From Shimia marina (GTDB lineage Bacteria; Pseudomonadota; Alphaproteobacteria; Rhodobacterales; Rhodobacteraceae): a stretch of 64,000 bases of DNA. The notes below the pieces were generated by a model that was not told the origin of the DNA, ran no database searches, and saw only the letters and a list, made by a program, of their open reading frames with translations. Positions 42,451 through 51,574 of this stretch are shown in pieces (the first letter of the stretch is position 1; every line of letters begins with the position of its first letter). The stretch covers positions 456,997 to 520,996 of the forward strand of contig NZ_CYPW01000027.1 of assembly GCF_001458175.1 (NCBI RefSeq), in the 5' to 3' direction. The position numbers and the translations under genes are program-made.

Positions 42451-45170
42451 TCAGGCTTCAGATTAATGGGCGCGCGCTAAATTATGAGGGGGATCCTCGA
42501 CGGAGACTGTCGGATGTATTGCGCCACAACTATAGGCTGACCGGAACAAAAGTGGGCTGTGATGCAGGTGATTGTGGTGCTTGTACCGTGTTGGTGGACG
42601 GTGCGGCTGTCTGCGCTTGCCTGACCCCCATCGCACAGGTTTCCGAGCGCCGGGTTGAGACCATTGAAGGGCTGCATCCGCGCGGACCCGGCGCTTTGCA
42701 ACGGGCGTTCCTGCGGCATGGGGCGGCACAATGTGGGATATGCTCTCCGGGTATGGTGATGGCAGCGGAAGCACTTTTGCGTGACACGCCAAAGCCAGAC
42801 AGATCGCAGGTGGAAACTGCGCTATCGGGTGTTCTGTGCAGATGCACAGGCTACCAGAAGATCATTGCTGCTGTTTTGGATGTGGCCGGATCTGAGGAAG
42901 AGACTTCACCAAAATCTGGTAAAGCAGTCGGTGCAAGAGTTGAAAGGCTGGACGGCGCGGCCAAACTCTGTGGTGAGGAGGCCTTTGGTGCGGATTTTGT
43001 TCCTGATAACGCGCTTTGGGTGCGGGCCATCCGCAGCCCCTATGCAGCGGCGCGGTTTGCCTTTTCTGAGCTGAGCGCGTGGGCTGCGCGGCTTGGGGTG
43101 CAAGTCTTCACAGCAGAAGATGTGCCCGGACGCAATTGCATTGGTGTGATCCCAAGGTTTGCGGATCAGCCGGTCTTGGCGGAACGTCATGTGCGCATGG
43201 TGGGGGAAGCAGTGGCGCTTGTTGCTGGGCCAAGGGAGGTTGTGCAGGCGCTTGATCTCACCACCGCGCCAATCAACTGGTTTCAGGAACAGTCTGTGGA
43301 TTTGCAAGACGCCAAAACCAATGGCGTAAAACCTCTGCATGACACGCGCCCCGATAATATTTTGATTGCTGGTGTGGTATCTCGTGGTGATGCGCAGGCG
43401 GCTTTTGAACAGGCGTTCCACCAGGTGCACGGGATGTTTGAGACCACGCATGTAGAACATGCCTATATTGAGCCAGAAGCAGGAACAGCCTGGATGGAAG
43501 GGGATGTACTTAATATCCGCGCCGCCACGCAGGCCCCTGTTATGGATCGGGACGATACGGCACTTTTTCTTGGGATGCCTCAAGAGAAAGTTCGTATCCG
43601 TCCAGCGGCCACAGGTGGAGGATTTGGCGGCAAGCTTGATATGTCCGTTCAGCCTTTGCTAGGGCTGGTTACACGTCTGACCGGGCGTCCAAGCGTTATG
43701 GTCTTCTCCCGTGCCGAGAGCATGCAGGCCAGCACAAAGCGCCATCCGGCCCAGATGACGGCACGTCTGGCCGCTGATGCGCAGGGCAAGCTGACTGGCA
43801 TGTGCTTTGATGGGGATTTTGACACAGGTGCCTACGCCAGCTGGGGGCCTACGGTAGCCGTGCGTGTGCCTGTGCATGCGAGCGGCCCTTATCAGATCCC
43901 AAACTATCAGGCCGAGGCGCGTGCCATCCATACAAACGGTCCGGTGGCAGGCGCCTTTCGAGGATTTGGCGTGCCGCAAGCAACGGTTTTGCAGGAAACC
44001 CTGATGGATCAGTTGGCCGTCAAGCTTGGAATGGATCGGCTGGTTTTTCGCCAGCTTAATGCGCTGCAAGATGGGCAGCAAACGGTCTGTGGGCAGCGGC
44101 TACAGACCGTTGGCATCGGGGCCTGTCTGGATGCCCTGGCTGCGCGTTGGGCGCAGGCGAATGAAGAAGTTGCCGCATTTAATGGGCAATCAGGACGTCT
44201 GCGGCGCGGGATCGGGCTCGCAAGTTGCTGGTATGGTTGCGGCAACACCGCTTTGCCAAATCCTTCAACCATGCGCATGGGCCTGACGGCTGAAGGGGTT
44301 TTGTGCCTCCATCAAGGGGCCATGGACATTGGTCAGGGCGCAAATACCGTGATGGCGCAGATCGCGGCGGATGGCTTGGGCGTGACGGTGGATCAGTTCA
44401 CACTGATCGATGCAGATACAGCGATCACGCCTGATGCTGGCAAGACCTCCGCAAGTCGGCAAACGGTGGTGAGCGGCCAAGCCGTTTTGCGCGCCGCTCA
44501 GGCGCTGCGGCAACAGATTTTGCAGCTTGTGAACATGGGGCAAGGCGCGAAGATAGAGATTGGGCCCAAACACGTGACAGTTTCGCAAGGGGCGCAGCGA
44601 CGTGACGTTGCTCTGAGAGATTTGCCCTTGGGGGCGGAAGGTTACGTGCTGATGGCAGAGGCGCGGTATGATCCACCGACCGAGGCGCTTGATGCGCAAG
44701 GGCAGGGCGCGCCCTATGCGGTCTATGGATATGGTGCGCAACTTGCAGAGGTGGAGGTTGATCTTGATCTCGGTACCGTTAAGACGCTGCGGGTGAGCGC
44801 GGCGCATGATCTGGGTCGTGTGATCAACCCGACGCTGGCAGAAGGGCAAATTGAGGGCGGTATCGCGCAGGGCTTGGGTATGGCCCTCATGGAAGAATAT
44901 GTGCCGGGGCAGACTTGTAATCTGCATGACTATCTGATCCCAACGGTGGGCGATATGCCTGAAGTGGTCAGCCACCTCATCGAGGTGCCCGATCCGGAAG
45001 GCCCGTTGGGGGCGAAAGGTCTGGGCGAACACGCGCTTATTCCAACCGCGCCCGCGATTTTGAATGCCATTACACACGCCTGTGGCGCGCAGCTCACACA
45101 ACTGCCTGCGCGCCCTGATCGCGTTTTAGCGGCCATCAAAGCTGCAGCACTGAAAGCAGAAACGGCGTGA
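42447..45170 (+). CDS. Molybdenum hydroxylase: fused 2Fe-2S and molybdopterin subunit (xanthine dehydrogenase family)
   Basis: 907 residues from ATG 42447 (MIRLQINGRALNYEG). N-terminal plant-type ferredoxin domain (CDAGDCGACTVLVDG), then the second 2Fe-2S domain (QCGICSPGMVMA ... VLCRCTGYQKI). From about residue 160 come the molybdopterin domains, with GGGFGGKLDM, GAFRGFGVPQ and the catalytic Glu in GAKGLGEHALIP near the C-terminus. Size and domain order match Desulfovibrio gigas aldehyde oxidoreductase (also 907 aa), but here a FAD subunit is encoded next to it. Substrate unknown: aldehyde, purine or N-heterocycle. Its stop abuts the rsmA stop with no spacer. Confidence 0.92.
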   Translation: MIRLQINGRALNYEGDPRRRLSDVLRHNYRLTGTKVGCDAGDCGACTVLVDGAAVCACLTPIAQVSERRVETIEGLHPRGPGALQRAFLRHGAAQCGICSPGMVMAAEALLRDTPKPDRSQVETALSGVLCRCTGYQKIIAAVLDVAGSEEETSPKSGKAVGARVERLDGAAKLCGEEAFGADFVPDNALWVRAIRSPYAAARFAFSELSAWAARLGVQVFTAEDVPGRNCIGVIPRFADQPVLAERHVRMVGEAVALVAGPREVVQALDLTTAPINWFQEQSVDLQDAKTNGVKPLHDTRPDNILIAGVVSRGDAQAAFEQAFHQVHGMFETTHVEHAYIEPEAGTAWMEGDVLNIRAATQAPVMDRDDTALFLGMPQEKVRIRPAATGGGFGGKLDMSVQPLLGLVTRLTGRPSVMVFSRAESMQASTKRHPAQMTARLAADAQGKLTGMCFDGDFDTGAYASWGPTVAVRVPVHASGPYQIPNYQAEARAIHTNGPVAGAFRGFGVPQATVLQETLMDQLAVKLGMDRLVFRQLNALQDGQQTVCGQRLQTVGIGACLDALAARWAQANEEVAAFNGQSGRLRRGIGLASCWYGCGNTALPNPSTMRMGLTAEGVLCLHQGAMDIGQGANTVMAQIAADGLGVTVDQFTLIDADTAITPDAGKTSASRQTVVSGQAVLRAAQALRQQILQLVNMGQGAKIEIGPKHVTVSQGAQRRDVALRDLPLGAEGYVLMAEARYDPPTEALDAQGQGAPYAVYGYGAQLAEVEVDLDLGTVKTLRVSAAHDLGRVINPTLAEGQIEGGIAQGLGMALMEEYVPGQTCNLHDYLIPTVGDMPEVVSHLIEVPDPEGPLGAKGLGEHALIPTAPAILNAITHACGAQLTQLPARPDRVLAAIKAAALKAETA

Positions 45171-46013
45171 TCAGCTCTCTTTGAAAATGCGGGCGAGAGC
45201 GCAGAATTGTTCCAGTGAAACGCGCTCAGCACGCTCTGTTGGCTGAATGCCTGCCGCCAAGAGCCGGTCTTCGATATCGGGCGCCTGACCCTTGAGGGCG
45301 GCGCGCAGCATTTTACGACGTTGATTGAAAGCTGCAGCAACGAGGCGTGACAATGTGTCAGCATCTGCAGGGTAACGCGGCTCTGGTAGGGCTGTGAGGT
45401 GCACAACCGCGGAATGTACTTTGGGCGGAGGCGAGAAGGCGCCGGGGGGCAGGGACATCACAATATTTGCGTTGGCACGCCATTGAGACAGTATGGCCAG
45501 ACGGCCATAGGCCTTGGATCCGGGCGTCGCTGTAATACGTTCCGCCACTTCACGCTGAAACATGAGGGTGAGGCTCTGCCAGAAGGGCGGCCATTCTTTC
45601 GGGGTGAGCCAGCGCACCAGAAGCTCTGTGCCCACGTTATAAGGCAAGTTGGCGGCCACACGGATGGGGGGCGTCAGATGGCTGAGCGGGTCGACTTCAA
45701 GCGCATCGCCATTGATCACTTTCAGCTGTCCCGGGTAAGCCGCTTCGATTTCTGCCAGGGCGGACATGCAGCGCTCATCTTTTTCGATGGCAAGCACGCG
45801 ACGGGCACCTTCGGCCAACAGACCTCGTGTCAAACCACCAGGCCCTGGGCCGATTTCCAGCACGTCACAGTCTGTCAGGTCGCCTGCGCGGCGGGCAATT
45901 TTTGCCGTCAAATTGAGGTCCAGCAGGAAATTTTGCCCCAGCGATTTCCGCGCTGAGAGGCCATGTGTATCGATCACTTCGCGCAGTGGGGGAAGATCGT
46001 CTATGGCGCTCAT
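45171..46013 (-). CDS. rsmA: 16S rRNA (adenine1518/1519-N6) dimethyltransferase
   Basis: 280 residues; also called KsgA. Dimethylates two adenines in helix 45 of 16S rRNA during 30S maturation. [17 protein letters not shown] and the SAM motif [15 protein letters not shown] are followed by the catalytic VAANLPYN motif. The C-terminal helical domain ([14 protein letters not shown]) is complete. Last gene of the lptF-lptG-lptD-surA-pdxA-rsmA set, 75 bases after pdxA. Confidence 0.97.
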   Translation of the reverse strand: MSAIDDLPPLREVIDTHGLSARKSLGQNFLLDLNLTAKIARRAGDLTDCDVLEIGPGPGGLTRGLLAEGARRVLAIEKDERCMSALAEIEAAYPGQLKVINGDALEVDPLSHLTPPIRVAANLPYNVGTELLVRWLTPKEWPPFWQSLTLMFQREVAERITATPGSKAYGRLAILSQWRANANIVMSLPPGAFSPPPKVHSAVVHLTALPEPRYPADADTLSRLVAAAFNQRRKMLRAALKGQAPDIEDRLLAAGIQPTERAERVSLEQFCALARIFKES

Positions 46014-46050
46014 TGGGTCAGCCCTGTGGTTTGGCGGCTGTGCCGCGATT

Positions 46051-46088
46051 TCTGCCTCCGGCGGGGATATTTGCAGCCAAATGAAGCG
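46051..46088 (+). repeat. Dispersed intergenic repeat, copy 1
   Basis: The stretch TGCCTCCGGCGGGGATATTT followed by GCAGCCAAATGAAGC fills the pdxA-rsmA spacer. It resembles 58568-58620 (GGGGA, a T-rich step, then GCAAATGAAAC). From memory, elements of this CCTCCGGCGGGG-TATTT-AAATGAA form are common between genes in Rhodobacteraceae genomes. Confidence 0.5.
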
Positions 46089-47057
46089 TCAAGCGCTTTG
46101 TGCCATCTGCCGCGCCATGCGCAGTGCCGCGATCGTACTGGAAGGATTGGCCTGACCTGTGCCTGCAATGTCAAATGCGGTGCCATGATCCGGGGAGGTA
46201 CGAATGAACGGGAGACCTAAGGTGACATTGACGCCCCCGTCAAAGTCCAGGGTCTTGATTGGGATAAGCGCCTGATCGTGATAAGCGCAGATCGCCACAT
46301 CATAGCGCGCGCGGGCGGCTGCATGAAACATGGTGTCCGCCGGAAGTGGGCTTGCGAGATCAAAGCCTTCGGCACGCAATTTTGTGATCACAGGTGCAAT
46401 AACAGTCGCATCTTCATGGCCCATGGCACCGCCTTCACCAGCGTGTGGGTTGAGGCCAGCGATTGCGATCCGTGGCGCGGCCACACCACATTGGTCCTGC
46501 AGGCCCTTTGCCGTGATGCGGATGGTGTCTTCCAACACCTCTTGTGTGAACGCCGATGGCACCTCTGAGAGGGGAATGTGAATGGTTGCAGGCACGACGC
46601 GCAACTGGTCTGAGGCCAGCATCATGACCACGCGCTCGACATTGCCGAGGTCAGCTAAGTACTCTGTGTGGCCGGGATAGGCAAAATCGGCACCGTCCTT
46701 GAGTGCCTTTTTATGGATTGGGAGGGTGCAGATGGCGCAGACTTGCTCAGACATAGCAAGATCGACAGCCTGAGCAATGACGTCAATTACGCCTTCAGCA
46801 TTCTGTGGCGCTGCCCGTCCCGGGGTGCGTGGCGCAGCAAAGGGATGGGCCATGATCGGTAGGGCTTGCGCCATCACGGCAATCGCATCAGCGGGGTCGT
46901 CAATCAATTGAACGGGCACCGAGCCTGGCAAATGATCGGGATCTGCTATTAAAAAAAATGTCAGCTCAGAGCGCAAAGCGCTCCAGGCTTTTTCCGCTAT
47001 TTCCAGGCCAACGCCAGCAGGCTCTCCACAGGTCAGCGCGATGGGGCGGTCTGTCAT
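46089..47057 (-). CDS. pdxA: 4-hydroxythreonine-4-phosphate dehydrogenase
   Basis: 322 residues. Pyridoxal phosphate synthesis (DXP-dependent route): oxidises 4-phosphohydroxy-L-threonine with NAD. ALTCGEPAGVGLEIA at the N-terminus, FAYPGHTEYLADL and AGLNPHAGEGGAMGHED carry metal-binding His, and the C-terminal AYHDQALIPIKTLDFDGGVNVTLGLPFIRTSPDHGTA is diagnostic. Four-base overlap with surA upstream. Confidence 0.97.
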   Translation of the reverse strand: MTDRPIALTCGEPAGVGLEIAEKAWSALRSELTFFLIADPDHLPGSVPVQLIDDPADAIAVMAQALPIMAHPFAAPRTPGRAAPQNAEGVIDVIAQAVDLAMSEQVCAICTLPIHKKALKDGADFAYPGHTEYLADLGNVERVVMMLASDQLRVVPATIHIPLSEVPSAFTQEVLEDTIRITAKGLQDQCGVAAPRIAIAGLNPHAGEGGAMGHEDATVIAPVITKLRAEGFDLASPLPADTMFHAAARARYDVAICAYHDQALIPIKTLDFDGGVNVTLGLPFIRTSPDHGTAFDIAGTGQANPSSTIAALRMARQMAQSA

Positions 47058-48298
47058 TTTTCGGAAATCCGGGCCTGCGCGCGCAGCTGGCTGAGATAGC
47101 TGTTTGCGTAGCTTTCCAAACGTGTGTTGCGTAGGGATTGAGCCACATCCTCGCGCGAAATTTCCTCATCCAAAGTGGCTGTGCGACCACACAGCATTAG
47201 GACAATCATAGATTGGCCATTTGCTGTGGTCAGATTGGTGGAAATTTCATTGTCGTCCAGCTTTGCCAACTCCAACCCAACGTCCTTGGGGATTTCATTG
47301 GGCGCTTTATTTTCACGAGTAAGAAGCTCTTCTGGCTTGTCAAAAGCCACACCAAACAGGTCATCACAGCGATCTACCGTAGCGCGAATGCGGGCAGCTT
47401 CCTGTAGGTTTTCTTCGGTGCGTCCACCAGGCAGCAGGTAGGTGATATAATCAATGGCCGCGTAGTTCGGCGCAGCGCGTCCAGTTTCGGCAACGCTGCG
47501 CATCTGGAAGATCGCAACGGCGTTGGGAAGTTGCAGCGGAGGGCTAACGTCACCTGGCCGCATTGCACTGAGGACTGGCCGTAGGGCGGGTGGCAATTTT
47601 GTGACATTCATCCAATCAACTCGTCCACCATCTTCTTTGGTGCCCGCAGCGGAATAAGTACGCGCAGCAGCTTCGAACTCCTCAAAGCTTGAGATTTCGG
47701 AGATTTGTGCTGCAAGACTGTTGACCTGTCGTGCATTCTGAGGCGTGACGGGGATGATGATTTCAGACAGTAGAACGCGTACACCTCCTGCACCGCTGTT
47801 TTGCGCAATGGCCCGATCAATTTCATCTTCGCTAATTTCGGCATTGCGGCCAAAGCGGGTTTGGACGACGGCACCCCAGGTGATTTGAGATGCGAGAAAA
47901 TCACGGAGTGTTTCTGCGTCGACGCCTTCGCCGGACAAGGCTTTGATCAGGTCTTCCGGATTCATGTTTACACGGGCTGCGAAGTTTTCGATGCCCGATT
48001 GGATGCCTTCCTCTGACGGTTCAATTCCAATTTGGCGCGCGGCTTGTGCTTTGAGACGGTCTTCGATCAACTGTTCGCGCGCGAGTTCCTCGGGGTTGCC
48101 TGGTGCGCTCATGATGGCGAGCAAACGGGCTCGTTGATCCAATTCAAAATAGGTGATGGCCGCGTCATTGACCAGGATAGCCGGGCTGAACGCGTTTTGG
48201 GCGAAGGCGGTACCAGTTAGAAATGCGCTGAGAGCCAAAGTACCGACCGTGCCAGTCAAAGCGCGGAAAAAGGAGCGGATCACGGGGCGTTGCGTCAT
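47054..48298 (-). CDS. surA: Periplasmic chaperone and peptidyl-prolyl isomerase SurA
   Basis: 414 residues from ATG 48298 (MTQRPVIRSFFRAL). Signal peptide at about 1-34 (GTAFAQ). A SurA N-terminal chaperone domain (PAILVNDAAITYFELDQRARLL, REQLIEDRLKAQAARQIGI) is followed by a parvulin-type domain (VRVLLSEIIIPV...GGRVDWMNVTKLPPALRP) and a C-terminal segment. It escorts outer membrane proteins, including LptD encoded just upstream. Only one clear parvulin repeat is visible, against two in E. coli. Confidence 0.9.
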   Translation of the reverse strand: MTQRPVIRSFFRALTGTVGTLALSAFLTGTAFAQNAFSPAILVNDAAITYFELDQRARLLAIMSAPGNPEELAREQLIEDRLKAQAARQIGIEPSEEGIQSGIENFAARVNMNPEDLIKALSGEGVDAETLRDFLASQITWGAVVQTRFGRNAEISEDEIDRAIAQNSGAGGVRVLLSEIIIPVTPQNARQVNSLAAQISEISSFEEFEAAARTYSAAGTKEDGGRVDWMNVTKLPPALRPVLSAMRPGDVSPPLQLPNAVAIFQMRSVAETGRAAPNYAAIDYITYLLPGGRTEENLQEAARIRATVDRCDDLFGVAFDKPEELLTRENKAPNEIPKDVGLELAKLDDNEISTNLTTANGQSMIVLMLCGRTATLDEEISREDVAQSLRNTRLESYANSYLSQLRAQARISEK

Positions 48299-48320
48299 TT
48301 GTGTCTTGTCTTCCTGCAAA

Positions 48321-50480
48321 TCAGCCGCAAGTGCGGTCATAACTCTTATTGTTAGAATTCACCGAAAAGCCAAGCAGAGCCACGCTCAGGCCAACGCTTG
48401 TGCTGGATTGTACGGTAGAAGAAGTCGAGAAGCGGCGCGAGAGTGAAAGTTCCACCTTCACGCATTCGTTTCTGTATTCAAGGCCGAGACCTGCTTCTGA
48501 AGCACGTCCTGAAACCGCGTCAAACCGCCAATCCAGCAGGCCGGTCCAATGGCGTGCCAAGCGGTAGCGGCTGTCGAGCGCGAGCTCAGAAATTTCCTGA
48601 TCGCGGTTTTCTTGTAAGTCTTCATTCAGCCAGATGTAGCTGGCATCCAACCAGAGAGTGCTGTTGCTCCAGCCGACCCGAGCGGAGGCTTTGTCCAAGG
48701 TGCCGTTGGGATCAATGAGACCACGGGCGTTGAGGAGGAGACCCGTTTGGTTTTTCAATTGTCCTGCGATCAAGAAGTCAGAAGTTGTCCCAGACAGGCC
48801 AGAAGTCTGGGTAAAGTCGCCTTGCGCCTCGGAGCGAAAAATTTGCCCCAAAGATACATGGCTCTGCCAGCCTTTGGTATTGAGGCGTGACCAGTTTAGG
48901 CCAACAGCGGTTTGCGCGCCTCTCTCTCTGCGATCATAAGATGTAAAGCGCGACAGCGAGAGTAAATTGCCCTCGTCAAATTCATTGCGCGTGCTTTCGT
49001 CATTGGCCACGTCGAGATTGTTGCCACCAGTCCAGCCAATTTGAGCCACCGGCTCAAGCAGGTAGGTTGCGCCGTCTGCAGCTATCTTCGCCAAGGGATA
49101 CCGGAAGTCCACAGCGATGGAAGGCGTTATGGCACTGTCAAAGGAGGAAAAGCTACTGTCGTTCAGAGTGCGATAAGCGTCGAAAGCCAACTCGCCAGTG
49201 ACGCCAGCTCTCAGACCGCCACGTAGTGTCCAGTTGCGCAACCATTGCAAAGATGCATTTGCACGGCCCACGTCACGTCCAGCATCGCCATCGACACTGG
49301 AACGGCGTTGATGGCCGTGTGCTTCGACGCGCGTGCGTATTTCACCGCCTATTGATGTTGGAAAGTAGCGGCGCTCTGTTTGCGCCTGCAGCACGAGAGA
49401 CGGCAGCGTGTCATTGTCTTCCTCTGCCCGTAGCGACTTGAAATGATGGAATGCAAACTCAGTGCTCTCATCGCGGTTTGCGCGTGAAATTTTGATATTG
49501 CTGTTCAGGCGATCCAGATCGGAATAATCGTAGTCGGACAGATAGCTGTCGTCGCTCACAGCGCGCAGATTGAAGGTCAGCTTATAGTCGCGTCCTAAGT
49601 CAAAGAGGCCGTTTGCAAACACATAGCCACGCGTGATGTCAGGGCGAATGGTATCATCAGAGAGCGCGCCGTTGAACTCGATGCCGCCTTTTTCAAAACC
49701 CTGACGATACCGGAATTCCATCGTGCGAGTCTCAGAAGCCAGATATGGCGTGAGTGTCAGATCTCGGGTGTCTCCGAGAGGAATAAAGTACGGAACTTTG
49801 ACGCCGTAGCCCAATAGGCTGGTGCTTTCAATTGTAGGAATTAAGAATCCCTGGGTGCGATCAAGAGTTGGATCTGGCATCCGCAGATGCGGAAAGTAAA
49901 AAACAGGCACGTCTCGGATCAATAGGCTGGCGTGATCAAAGTAGATCTGCCGCTCTTGCTGATCATGAACAACACGTTTTGCACGGATACGCCATAGTGG
50001 GGGCTCACCAGTCTGACAGACTCTACAAGACGAGACGGTTGTCTGGTTCAAAACATTGAACCGTGCATCAAGCCGCTTCATCTCAGCAGATGCCATCTGC
50101 ATCTGGCCAGCGAGCACCACGCGCGCACTTCTGATCAGACCAGAGCGCAGTTCGTTGTCGAGCTCTGCGGCATCCGCGATGATTGACACATCTTCACCCT
50201 GTGTGATGCGAATAGGACCTTCGAAATTGATTTGGCCAGTCTGATTGTCGTAGGTGACTTGTGTGGCCTGCAACCGGATGCCATCTGCCAGTGCCTCGAC
50301 ATTCCCTTCAGCAACCAGCAAGCCTTCTGCGGATATATGAACAGTATCCGCAACAAGGACAACTTTCTTCGGCGGGGGATTGGTCGTGTTCGATTGCGTT
50401 GTACCCTGTGCAAACGCCTGGTTTGACAGAGCACAGGTAAGTGCTGTGGCTGCGAGCAGACGGGAAAGTACGTTTGTCAT
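48321..50480 (-). CDS. lptD: LPS-assembly outer membrane protein LptD
   Basis: 719 residues from ATG 50480, with GGAGG four bases upstream. Signal peptide 1-25 (NQAFAQ). An OstA/LptA-like periplasmic domain (VHISAEGLLVAEGNVEALADG) is followed by the beta-barrel (from about 200). Cysteines near 160 (SCRVC) and at the C-terminus (NECVKV, DRTCG) are placed to form the disulphides typical of LptD. It inserts LPS into the outer leaflet. Overlaps lptG by four bases. Confidence 0.95.
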   Translation of the reverse strand: MTNVLSRLLAATALTCALSNQAFAQGTTQSNTTNPPPKKVVLVADTVHISAEGLLVAEGNVEALADGIRLQATQVTYDNQTGQINFEGPIRITQGEDVSIIADAAELDNELRSGLIRSARVVLAGQMQMASAEMKRLDARFNVLNQTTVSSCRVCQTGEPPLWRIRAKRVVHDQQERQIYFDHASLLIRDVPVFYFPHLRMPDPTLDRTQGFLIPTIESTSLLGYGVKVPYFIPLGDTRDLTLTPYLASETRTMEFRYRQGFEKGGIEFNGALSDDTIRPDITRGYVFANGLFDLGRDYKLTFNLRAVSDDSYLSDYDYSDLDRLNSNIKISRANRDESTEFAFHHFKSLRAEEDNDTLPSLVLQAQTERRYFPTSIGGEIRTRVEAHGHQRRSSVDGDAGRDVGRANASLQWLRNWTLRGGLRAGVTGELAFDAYRTLNDSSFSSFDSAITPSIAVDFRYPLAKIAADGATYLLEPVAQIGWTGGNNLDVANDESTRNEFDEGNLLSLSRFTSYDRRERGAQTAVGLNWSRLNTKGWQSHVSLGQIFRSEAQGDFTQTSGLSGTTSDFLIAGQLKNQTGLLLNARGLIDPNGTLDKASARVGWSNSTLWLDASYIWLNEDLQENRDQEISELALDSRYRLARHWTGLLDWRFDAVSGRASEAGLGLEYRNECVKVELSLSRRFSTSSTVQSSTSVGLSVALLGFSVNSNNKSYDRTCG

Positions 50481-51574
50481 CCGTCCTCCATATGCAACAA
50501 CAACCCGAGTGCCAACATCACGCTTGCAGTAGGAGGGGCCCAAGCTGCCAGTAAGACTGGAATCTGACCATTCTCACCAAGTATTTGAGCAAAGTTACGT
50601 ACAAAGTACAGGCTAAAGCCAATCAATACAGCCGTGAGAACCGCGATCCCAGTGTTGCCAAAACGAGTATGGCGCATTGTGAATGCGGATGCGATCAGTA
50701 CCATTGCCATGAGAAACAGGGGTTGCGCCAGCTCCATGTGAAGCCAGACCGTATGGCGCCGCGCTGAGAAACCTGCGTCGTTCAATTCGCGAATAAAGCC
50801 TGGCAGTTGCCAAATGGGAACCGAAGATGGGGTCCCAAATCGATCCCGAATACGATCAGGTGTAAGGCTGCTCCCCACCAATAGAGTTTCGTGGAAAGAT
50901 GCGTCAGCACTCTGACTGATGCCACCATTAAGATCCCAAACCTGCGCATTGCTAAGCTCCCACCCGTCCTCAATCAAGCGGGCGGACACAGCCTCAATGC
51001 GTCGTTCGGGACCGTTGTTTTCAGAATAGGCAATGATGCTCAAATCAACAAATTCGGTGGCATCTGCATTTGTACGGGCCGCATGAATAACTGCATGGCC
51101 TGTGCTGCCGCCTTGACGCAACCAAATCCCTTCTTTGGAAAAGGACAGTGCGTTGGAACCATTGGATCGCAGCGCATCGCTCTGCACCTGATATTGAACC
51201 GAGGTCGACGCTACGATTGGGTTGAACATGGTAATAGCAACCACGCCGATGATCAGTGTCATGATTGCAGGGGACAGCACAGAGATGATGCCTGATCGAC
51301 CTGCTGCACGCACGACCACGAGCTCCGAGCTGCGCGACAAAGCAATGAAAAGAGCAATTGTTGCCAAGATCACGATTAATGGAAGAAGTTGGTAGATGCT
51401 TTCGGGGGTGCGCAACAAAGTGAGAGCCACGACCTTCGCAAAGCCGACCTCGTTTACGTCGTAACGTCGCAATTGTTCCATCATGTCCACCAGAACAGTC
51501 AGGATGAAGAACACGGCAACAATACCAAGAAAGATCCAAACGAACTTTCTGGCGAAATAGAAATGTACGGTCAC
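50477..51574 (-). CDS. lptG: LPS export ABC transporter permease LptG
   Basis: 365 residues from GTG 51574, chosen because GGAGG is eight bases upstream and the codon overlaps the lptF stop (GTGA). Six membrane segments in two groups (FVWIFLGIVAVFFILTVLVDMMEQLRR at the start) with a periplasmic beta-jellyroll between. With LptF and LptB it extracts LPS from the inner membrane. lptB is not in this window. Confidence 0.93.
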   Translation of the reverse strand: MTVHFYFARKFVWIFLGIVAVFFILTVLVDMMEQLRRYDVNEVGFAKVVALTLLRTPESIYQLLPLIVILATIALFIALSRSSELVVVRAAGRSGIISVLSPAIMTLIIGVVAITMFNPIVASTSVQYQVQSDALRSNGSNALSFSKEGIWLRQGGSTGHAVIHAARTNADATEFVDLSIIAYSENNGPERRIEAVSARLIEDGWELSNAQVWDLNGGISQSADASFHETLLVGSSLTPDRIRDRFGTPSSVPIWQLPGFIRELNDAGFSARRHTVWLHMELAQPLFLMAMVLIASAFTMRHTRFGNTGIAVLTAVLIGFSLYFVRNFAQILGENGQIPVLLAAWAPPTASVMLALGLLLHMEDG

